A stretch of DNA of 6,513 bases from assembly GCA_019689955.1 (NCBI GenBank), contig JADGGM010000188.1:1-6513 (forward strand), given 5' to 3'. Below are positions 1 to 4,373 of this stretch, one piece after another. Positions within the stretch are counted from its first letter, which is position 1. Every line of letters starts with the position of its first letter. A model generated the notes under the pieces. That model saw only the letters and a program-made list of their open reading frames with translations. It searched no databases and was not told the DNA's origin. Position numbers and translations under genes: made by a program. The stretch comes from Gemmatimonadaceae bacterium (GTDB lineage Bacteria > Gemmatimonadota > Gemmatimonadetes > Gemmatimonadales > Gemmatimonadaceae).

Positions 1-1173
1 CCCCCAGCCGCCACCGCCGATACCGGGGAGACCGCCGCGCCCGCGCAGCCGGCGCACGACACCACTGCGACCGCGGCACACGTGGACCTCGAGGACACCG
101 CGATCGTGCGCGGGCTGTACGTGAACCGGTTCGCGGCGCAGAGCCCCAAGCGGATGCAGCACCTCATCGCGATCGCGGACTCCACGGAGATCAACGCGCT
201 CGTGATCGACGTGAAGGACGAGTTCGGGCTGAACTACGATTCCCCGGACCCCATGGTCGCCCGCAACGCGGGGAACACGGGGCGCATCCCGCACCTCCGC
301 GCGCTCGTCGACACGTTGAAGGCGCACCACATCCTGCCGATCGCGCGCATCGTCGTGTTCAAGGACTCGGTGGCGGCGCGGCTCAACCCGGACCACGTGA
401 TCCGCAAGCCCGACGGCACGCCGTGGCGCGACAAGAAGGGGCTCACCTGGGTCGATCCGTACGACCGCACGATCTGGGAGTACAACATCCGCGTGGCCGA
501 GGACATGGCACGCCTGGGCTTCCCGGAGATCCAGTTCGATTACATCCGCTTCCCCGAGCCGTACCGGAGCCTGCCGCCGCAAGTCTTCCGCGACGCGAAG
601 GGGGTGAGCAAGCCGCAGGCGCTCGCGGCGTTCTTCCGCGAGGCGTGCCCGCGGCTGCACAAGCTGGGCGCGCGCTGCACGGCGGACATCTTCGGGCTCG
701 TGACCACCGTGCCGGGCGCGCTCGAGGTGGGGCAGGAGTGGGAGCAGCTCGCGCCGGTGACGGACGTGCTCCTCCCGATGGTGTACCCGTCGCACTATCC
801 GCGCGGCTCGTTCGGGATCGCGCGCCCCAACGCGGAGCCGTACCGCGTGGTCGACGTGGCCATCCGCCGTGCGCGCGAGCGCGACCAGAAGCTCGGGATC
901 GCGAAGCCGGAGCACGTGCGTCCGTGGCTCCAGGCCTTCACCCTCGGCCAGCCGCACTACACGGCGCACGAGATCGAGGAGCAGAAGCGCGCGGTGTACG
1001 ACGCCGGCTACGACGGGTGGACGCTGTGGCACCCGGGGTCGCTCTACGACACGTTCCTCCCCGCGCTGGAGAAGACCACCGTGTCGCGGAAGAAGCGCGC
1101 CGGCGGCGGTGCGCTCCCCGCGACCGAGACGCGGAACCGCGTCGCCGGCGACAGCGTCACGACGCGCGGATAG
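1..1173 (+). CDS. Putative glycoside hydrolase, DUF4015 family (5' end outside window)
   Basis: The frame is open from base 1 and stops with TAG at 1171-1173, giving 390 codons of a longer gene. A GTG at 82 could be read as a start, but it has no Shine-Dalgarno sequence and the preceding 27 codons are a Pro/Ala/Thr-rich low-complexity stretch typical of a linker after a signal peptide or lipoprotein anchor, so the true start is probably upstream. From about residue 37 of the window frame the protein matches the DUF4015 putative glycosyl hydrolase pattern: RGLYVNRF (37-44), VIDVKDEFG (68-76), FKD (120-122), QFDYIRFP (178-185), DIFG (229-232), PMVYPSHY (259-266) and GWTLWHP (339-345). These fit successive strands of a TIM barrel; Asp180 and the acidic cluster at 70-74 are candidate active-site residues by inference. 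The last 30 or so residues are a basic, Gly/Thr-rich tail. Substrate is unknown. The role is probably extracytoplasmic polysaccharide or cell-envelope glycan processing. It converges on the next gene with a 21-base gap. Confidence 0.85.
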   Translation, partial: PPAATADTGETAAPAQPAHDTTATAAHVDLEDTAIVRGLYVNRFAAQSPKRMQHLIAIADSTEINALVIDVKDEFGLNYDSPDPMVARNAGNTGRIPHLRALVDTLKAHHILPIARIVVFKDSVAARLNPDHVIRKPDGTPWRDKKGLTWVDPYDRTIWEYNIRVAEDMARLGFPEIQFDYIRFPEPYRSLPPQVFRDAKGVSKPQALAAFFREACPRLHKLGARCTADIFGLVTTVPGALEVGQEWEQLAPVTDVLLPMVYPSHYPRGSFGIARPNAEPYRVVDVAIRRARERDQKLGIAKPEHVRPWLQAFTLGQPHYTAHEIEEQKRAVYDAGYDGWTLWHPGSLYDTFLPALEKTTVSRKKRAGGGALPATETRNRVAGDSVTTRG

Positions 1174-1194
1174 CCGCGGGGTGCGCGCGGTCCC

Positions 1195-2085
1195 TCAGCC
1201 GAGCTCCACGCCGGCCCACTGCTCGATGAGCCGGACCGCCTCGACGTGATCCGCCTCCTCCCCCAGCGCGCGGTGGGCGATGCCGAAGAGCTCGCTGGTG
1301 AGCTGGAGGAGGGGGGAGGGGACCCGCCCCTCGCGCGCTACCTGGGCGGCGATCCCGACGTCCTTGTCGAGCAGCGCGAGCCGGAAGGTGCGCGGGAAGG
1401 CGCGGGTGAGCACGCGCTCGGGGAAGAGGTTCTGCGAGGTGTTGCTGCGCCCGCTCGAGGCGTTGATCACTTCGAGCGCGACGGCGGGGGAGACGCCTGC
1501 CCTGGCGAGCGCGGCGAGCCCTTCGGCGGTGGACCAGACGTGGACCGCGAGCAGCGCGTTGTTTACCGACTTGAGCGCGTGCCCCGCGCCCACGGGGCCG
1601 CAGTGGACGAGCTTCTCCCCGAACGCGTCGATCACCGGGCGGATGCGCGCGAACACCTCCGCGTCGCCGCCGCACATCACGGTGAGCGTCCCCTGTTCCG
1701 CGCCGCTCACCCCGCCGCTCACCGGCGCGTCCATGAAGTCCACGCCGTGCTCGGCCAGGCGCGCGGCGATCCGCCGCGACGTCGCCGGGTCGCCCGAGGT
1801 GCAATCGATGAGCGTGGTCCCGCGGGCGAGCCCGGCGAGGAGCCCGTCGGGGCCGTCGAGGAGCGCTTCCACCTCGCGTGAGGTGGGGAGGCAGGTGATC
1901 ACGAACGCGGCGCCGCGCGCGGCGTCGGCCGGCGTGGCGGCCACCCGCGCCGGGGTGCCGCGCGCGAACGCGTCGGCCCGGGCGCGCGTGCGGTTCCACA
2001 CCGTGAGCTCGAACGCGGGCGCGGTGAAGTGCCGCGCCATCGGCGCCCCAATGGCGCCGAGACCGAGAAAGGAGATCGCTGTCAT
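1195..2085 (-). CDS. NAD(P)-dependent beta-hydroxyacid dehydrogenase (3-hydroxyisobutyrate dehydrogenase family)
   Basis: This 296-residue protein has the usual length and motif order of the beta-hydroxyacid dehydrogenase family (3-hydroxyisobutyrate, tartronate semialdehyde, glyoxylate/succinic semialdehyde reductases). The N-terminal Rossmann motif GLGAIG is at 8-13. Asn31-Arg32-Thr33 follows the second strand; an Arg here, with no acidic residue, usually goes with NADP(H) preference. The substrate-binding signature DAPVSGG is at 119-125 and the catalytic Lys172 lies in GAGHALKSVNN (166-176). Lys241-Asp242 matches the conserved KD pair of the C-terminal helical domain. It would catalyse reversible NAD(P)-linked oxidation of a short 3-hydroxyacid in the cytoplasm, for example in valine breakdown or glyoxylate metabolism; the exact substrate cannot be read from sequence. 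The ATG at 2083-2085 puts the Rossmann strand at the very N terminus, as expected. No Shine-Dalgarno sequence precedes it. It is divergent from the small HMA gene across 113 bases. Confidence 0.93.
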   Translation of the reverse strand: MTAISFLGLGAIGAPMARHFTAPAFELTVWNRTRARADAFARGTPARVAATPADAARGAAFVITCLPTSREVEALLDGPDGLLAGLARGTTLIDCTSGDPATSRRIAARLAEHGVDFMDAPVSGGVSGAEQGTLTVMCGGDAEVFARIRPVIDAFGEKLVHCGPVGAGHALKSVNNALLAVHVWSTAEGLAALARAGVSPAVALEVINASSGRSNTSQNLFPERVLTRAFPRTFRLALLDKDVGIAAQVAREGRVPSPLLQLTSELFGIAHRALGEEADHVEAVRLIEQWAGVELG

Positions 2086-2108
2086 GCGGAGCGTGTGAAG
2101 GGAGACGG

Positions 2109-2138
2109 AAGATCGTCCCGCGGGGGCGGGAAAGTCAA
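2109..2138 (-). promoter_or_regulatory. Predicted promoter of the hydroxyacid dehydrogenase
   Basis: On the minus strand TTGACT (2138-2133, five of six bases of the -35 consensus) is followed after an 18-base spacer by GATCTT (2114-2109) as a weak -10. Transcription would start near 2102, giving a leader of only about 17-20 bases before the ATG. The -10 is poor against TATAAT but shares the CTT core with the other promoter-like sites of the window. Confidence 0.45.
2116..2131. promoter_or_regulatory. Perfect dyad inside the promoter spacer, candidate operator
   Basis: TCCCGC (2116-2121) and GCGGGA (2126-2131) are perfect inverted arms around GGGG. The dyad almost exactly fills the 18-base spacer (2115-2132) between the predicted -35 and -10 of the dehydrogenase promoter, where a repressor or a spacer-remodelling activator could bind. 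GC-rich DNA produces such short dyads often, so this is tentative. Confidence 0.3.
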
Positions 2139-2168
2139 ACGCGCCTCCGTGGCGCCGCCGGAGCGCGC

Positions 2169-2174
2169 TATACT
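2169..2174 (+). promoter_or_regulatory. Predicted -10 element (TATACT) of the small HMA gene
   Basis: TATACT matches the sigma-70 -10 consensus at five of six positions and stands out in a very GC-rich stretch. It lies 24 bases before the ATG at 2199, implying a leader of about 18 bases. No convincing -35 is present at the expected 2145-2151; an imperfect dyad (CTCCG 2145-2149 with CGGAG 2159-2163) occupies that place instead, which may point to activator dependence. Confidence 0.5.
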
Positions 2175-2198
2175 TCGGCGTCTCCCTCGACTCGTCGC

Positions 2199-2432
2199 AT
2201 GATCGTCACCACGCTCACCATCGGCGGGATGCGCACGGTGCACTGCGTGCGCGCCGTGTACACGGCGCTCGCCGCGGTGGAGGGGATCGTGCGCGCGGAG
2301 GTGGCGGTCGGGCGCGCGCGGATCGAGCACGATGGGCGCGCGACGGCCGACGCGCTCGCCGCGGCCGTCGCGGTCGCCGGATATGAGGTGGTCGAGAGCC
2401 GAGAGGAGCGGCGGGCCCTGCCGCTCCTCTAG
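2199..2432 (+). CDS. Small HMA-fold protein lacking the first metal-binding cysteine
   Basis: This 77-residue protein has the length and pattern of a single heavy-metal-associated (ferredoxin-like beta-alpha-beta-beta-alpha-beta) domain: strand VTTLTIGGM (3-11), a first helix beginning at HCVRAVYTALAAVEGI (15-30), strands around 31-45 with the usual 'IEHDG' turn, a second helix (49-60) and a final strand after GY (61-62). The canonical M-x-C-x-x-C loop reads M-R-T-V-H-C: Thr13 replaces the first cysteine and only Cys16 remains, next to His15. Two-cysteine copper or mercury coordination is therefore unlikely; single-Cys, Cys/His, dimeric or non-metal function is possible. The ATG is the only start that keeps the first strand; it has no Shine-Dalgarno sequence. 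The C terminus ends in a short charged-then-hydrophobic tail (REERRALPLL). It sits 143 bases upstream of mgtE on the same strand. Fold assignment is firm; function is unknown. Confidence 0.8.
   Translation: MIVTTLTIGGMRTVHCVRAVYTALAAVEGIVRAEVAVGRARIEHDGRATADALAAAVAVAGYEVVESREERRALPLL
2402..2430 (+). terminator. 11-bp perfect hairpin across the end of the small HMA gene
   Basis: AGAGGAGCGGC (2402-2412) pairs perfectly with 2420-2430 around a seven-base loop, ending one base inside the stop codon (2430-2432). No T-run follows, so it is not a classical intrinsic terminator, but the stem is stable and correctly placed to end or stabilise the transcript. Confidence 0.35.
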
Positions 2433-2462
2433 CGGCGCCGCGAACGAGCACGCGCGGGCCGC

Positions 2463-2491
2463 TTGTACGAGGCGAGGTGCCCCGGTAACTT
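2463..2491 (+). promoter_or_regulatory. Predicted mgtE promoter
   Basis: TTGTAC (2463-2468) lies exactly 17 bases upstream of TAACTT (2486-2491). The -35 matches only its TTG core; the -10 has the TA...T frame. Transcription would start near 2498, leaving a leader of about 78 bases before the mgtE ATG, too short for a magnesium M-box riboswitch. Confidence 0.5.
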
Positions 2492-2540
2492 GACGCGCCG
2501 CGCCGGACCCGCACCCGCACGCGGCACACGCGCCCGTCGC

Positions 2541-2567
2541 CCTCCGAGAATCGCCGAGCCTCGAGGA
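2541..2567 (+). promoter_or_regulatory. mgtE ribosome binding site within a small hairpin
   Basis: GAGGA at 2563-2567 is eight bases before the ATG at 2576 and supports that start. Its GAGG pairs with CCTC (2541-2544) and the adjacent CTC (2560-2562) pairs with GAG (2546-2548), leaving one bulged C and an 11-base loop. If it forms, this seven-pair stem hides the ribosome binding site. The pairing is visible; regulatory use is inference. Confidence 0.4.
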
Positions 2568-2575
2568 CCGTTCAG

Positions 2576-3964
2576 ATGACGCCACCGCAGCGGAAGGAAG
2601 ATCACCCCGTCGCCGCGCTGATCGGACCGGACATCCTGGCCCTGCTCAAGGAGTCGCCGGCCGATCTCAGCGCGGAGACGGAGGAGATGCACCCGGCCAA
2701 CCTCGCGGACGTCGCCGAGACGCTCGAACCGGACGACGTGCGCGCGCTCCTCGCCGCGCTCCCCCCCGCGCGCGCCGCCGACGTCCTCGAGTACCTGAGC
2801 GAGGAGCTCCGGACCGAGGTGCTGGAGACGATGCCGAGCGAGCAGGCCGCGGCGCTCATGTCGGAGATGACCCCCGACGACCGCGCCGATGTCCTCGAGG
2901 AGCTGGAGGAGGAGCACGCGGACGACATCCTCTCCGACCTCCCGCGCGAGGCGCGCGGGGAGACGGAGCGCCTCCTCGCCTATGCGCCCGACTCCGCCGG
3001 CGGGCTGATGACCACGGAGTTCGTCTCCGTGCCGCAGTCCATGCGCGTGGAAGACGCGCTCAACGTCGTGCGCACCGTGGCGCGGAGCGGGCGCCGCGAA
3101 GCGGTCTACAGCATCTACGCCACCGATCCCGCGGGGCGCGTGCGCGGGGTGCTCTCCCTCCGCGAGCTGCTCGCCGCACCGGAGGGGGCGCGCATCGAGG
3201 ACCTCGCGTGGACCGACGTCATCACCGTCCCGGCCACCGCGGACCGCGAAGAGGTGGCACGCGTGACCACGAAGTACGACCTCGTCGCGGTCCCCGTGGT
3301 CGATGAGATGGGCCGCATCATCGGCGTGGTCACGGTCGACGACGTGATCGATGCGATCGTCGAGGAGCAGACGGAAGAGGTACAGCGGTTGGGCGCGGTG
3401 CAGCCGCTCGAGGAGCCGTACTTCGCGGCCAGCTTCTGGAACATCGCGCGCAAACGCGGCGGGTGGCTCATCCTGCTCTTCGTCGAGGAGATGTTCACGG
3501 GCACCGCGCTCCGCCACTACCAGGCGACGCTGGAGAGCGCGATCGCGCTCATGTTCTTCGTGCCGCTGATCATCAGCTCGGGCGGGAACTCCGGGTCGCA
3601 GTCGGCGACGCTCATCACGCGCGCGCTGGCGGTGGGGGACGTGCGGCTCCGCGATACCTGGCGCGTGATCATCCGCGAGCTGGGGCAGGGGATCGCGCTC
3701 GGCGCGTTCCTCGGCGCGATCGGGCTCGTCCGCGCGCTCATGTGGGGGAACGGCTCGCACATCGCGGCCGTGGTCGGGCTCACGCTCCTCTTCGTGGTGC
3801 TCACCGGGACGCTCGTGGGCGCGCTCCTCCCGCTCCTCCTCACGCGCCTGGGGTTCGATCCCGCGATCGCGTCCTCCCCGTTCGTGGCGTCGTTCGTGGA
3901 CGTGGCGGGGATCGTGATCTACTTCAACGTCGCCCGCCACCTGCTCGGACTCGGCGCGGGTTAG
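2576..3964 (+). CDS. mgtE: Magnesium transporter MgtE
   Basis: MgtE is an inner-membrane Mg2+ channel/transporter, gated by Mg2+ bound at its cytoplasmic domains. This 462-residue protein has the complete family layout, close to the 450 residues of the structurally known Thermus enzyme. The acidic N-terminal MgtE_N superhelical domain covers about 35-140, with repeated LEEL/DDIL helices. Two CBS domains follow (about 145-205 and 209-265), the second ending in VVTVDDVIDAIVEEQTEE and leading into the plug helix (about 256-276). Five membrane segments lie near 294-316, 322-345, 364-390, 395-424 and 432-458. The pore signature SSGGNSGSQS is at 334-343, and Asp442 in FVDVAG matches the conserved pore aspartate (Asp432 of the Thermus protein). 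No key residue appears missing. The start is supported by GAGGA eight bases upstream. It has its own predicted promoter and lies between two small HMA-domain genes on the same strand. Regulation of activity is probably by Mg2+ sensing in the protein itself; the leader hairpin could add translational control. Confidence 0.97.
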   Translation: MTPPQRKEDHPVAALIGPDILALLKESPADLSAETEEMHPANLADVAETLEPDDVRALLAALPPARAADVLEYLSEELRTEVLETMPSEQAAALMSEMTPDDRADVLEELEEEHADDILSDLPREARGETERLLAYAPDSAGGLMTTEFVSVPQSMRVEDALNVVRTVARSGRREAVYSIYATDPAGRVRGVLSLRELLAAPEGARIEDLAWTDVITVPATADREEVARVTTKYDLVAVPVVDEMGRIIGVVTVDDVIDAIVEEQTEEVQRLGAVQPLEEPYFAASFWNIARKRGGWLILLFVEEMFTGTALRHYQATLESAIALMFFVPLIISSGGNSGSQSATLITRALAVGDVRLRDTWRVIIRELGQGIALGAFLGAIGLVRALMWGNGSHIAAVVGLTLLFVVLTGTLVGALLPLLLTRLGFDPAIASSPFVASFVDVAGIVIYFNVARHLLGLGAG

Positions 3965-3969
3965 CCGCG

Positions 3970-4001
3970 CCCTCGCGGACCCGGCGCCCGGCGAGGGTCC
4001 G
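3970..4001 (+). terminator. Overlapping alternative hairpins after mgtE
   Basis: Two stems share bases and cannot form together: CCCTCGC (3970-3976) with GCGAGGG (3991-3997), and CGGACCC (3976-3982) with GGGTCCG (3995-4001). Each is seven perfect pairs. They begin within ten bases of the mgtE stop. There is no T-run, so termination is only a possibility. Confidence 0.3.
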
Positions 4002-4032
4002 ACCGCCCCTGCCCGGCGGCCACGGCGCGTGA

Positions 4033-4038
4033 TAGCTT
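4033..4038 (+). promoter_or_regulatory. Predicted -10 element (TAGCTT) of the copper-chaperone-like gene
   Basis: TAGCTTG in a GC-rich stretch resembles TAACTTG before mgtE and TAAGTTG before the acyl-CoA dehydrogenase. It lies 34 bases before the ATG at 4073, a normal distance for a -10 with a short leader. No recognisable -35 precedes it at 4010-4016. Confidence 0.4.
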
Positions 4039-4062
4039 GCGCCATGGTCCCTACTACGGAGC

Positions 4063-4067
4063 AGGAG
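4063..4067 (+). promoter_or_regulatory. Ribosome binding site AGGAG that fixes the start at 4073
   Basis: AGGAG ends five bases before the ATG at 4073. The frame also extends to a TTG at 4037, but that codon lies inside the predicted -10 element, has no ribosome binding site and would add 12 residues absent from ordinary HMA proteins, so 4073 is preferred. Confidence 0.7.
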
Positions 4068-4072
4068 CACCC

Positions 4073-4285
4073 ATGCCCAACTCGCTGAAGCTCTCCATCG
4101 AGGGGATGAGCTGCGGCCATTGCCTGAACGCGGTCCGCGGCGCGCTCGACCGCACGCCGGGGGTGACGGTCGAGACGGTCACCATGGGGAGCGCCAGTGT
4201 CCTCTACGACCCGGCGAAGACCACCCCCGAACAGATCATCGACGCCATCAACGACGAGGGATACACCGCCTCCGCGGTGACCTGA
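4073..4285 (+). CDS. Copper-chaperone-like HMA domain protein
   Basis: This 70-residue cytoplasmic protein is a single complete HMA domain. Strand LKLSIEGM (5-12) leads into the metal loop M-S-C-G-H-C with Cys14 and Cys17, then helix LNAVRGALDRTPG (18-30), the two middle strands with VTVETVTMGSASVLYDP (31-47), the helix TPEQIIDAINDEGY (51-64) and a short last strand. This is the CopZ-type pattern, which binds Cu(I) and hands it to a CPx-type ATPase or regulator; such domains can also bind other soft metals, and no partner ATPase is in the window. Spacing of 108 bases from mgtE, with its own -10 and ribosome binding site, suggests independent expression. Compared with the other small HMA protein upstream it keeps both cysteines, so the two are unlikely to be redundant. 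A strong hairpin begins 30 bases after the stop. Confidence 0.9.
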   Translation: MPNSLKLSIEGMSCGHCLNAVRGALDRTPGVTVETVTMGSASVLYDPAKTTPEQIIDAINDEGYTASAVT

Positions 4286-4314
4286 CGGCGCGGGGTCGAG
4301 GTACCACATACGAG

Positions 4315-4348
4315 CGGGGCCGGCAGCGCGACTGCGCCGCCGGCCCCG
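4315..4348. terminator. Strong hairpin between convergent genes, likely bidirectional terminator
   Basis: CGGGGCCGGC (4315-4324) pairs perfectly with 4339-4348; after one A/C mismatch four further pairs (GCGC 4326-4329 with 4334-4337) close a GACT tetraloop. It begins 30 bases after the HMA stop and lies 26 bases beyond the acyl-CoA dehydrogenase stop, almost midway. Neither side has a T-run, so it may end transcripts by another route or protect 3' ends. Confidence 0.55.
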
Positions 4349-4373
4349 TCGCACGCACGCCCCCGCGGCCGCG

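Larger units (their letters stand above)
2099..2187. repeat. 9-bp inverted repeat marking both ends of the divergent region
   Basis: AGGGAGACG at 2099-2107 is the exact reverse complement of CGTCTCCCT at 2179-2187. Read along each transcript, the same CGTCTCCCT therefore lies just downstream of the predicted -10 element and 11-13 bases before the start codon of both divergent genes. It could be a common operator half-site, a shared 5'-leader element, or chance. The match is seen directly; the function is inference. Confidence 0.4.

Noticed and set aside
1174..1194. Terminator between the hydrolase and the hydroxyacid dehydrogenase
   Set aside because: Only short CGCGCG-type self-complementarity is present in the 21-base gap; nothing distinguishes it from the GC-rich background.
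423..1229. A 268-codon plus-strand frame over the glycoside hydrolase
   Set aside because: It is a frame-shifted shadow of the hydrolase with biased composition.
2492..2575. M-box magnesium riboswitch upstream of mgtE
   Set aside because: The predicted leader is about 78 bases, roughly half the length needed, and I see no M-box-like arrangement of stems.
4037..4072. TTG start extending the second HMA protein by 12 residues
   Set aside because: The codon lies within the likely -10 element and has no ribosome binding site, whereas the ATG at 4073 has AGGAG five bases upstream and a normal HMA N terminus.
2429..4354. A 641-codon minus-strand open frame antisense to mgtE
   Set aside because: It is rich in Arg/His/Glu/Asp as expected from a GC-rich shadow frame, has no recognisable domain, and lies wholly opposite a clear MgtE gene.
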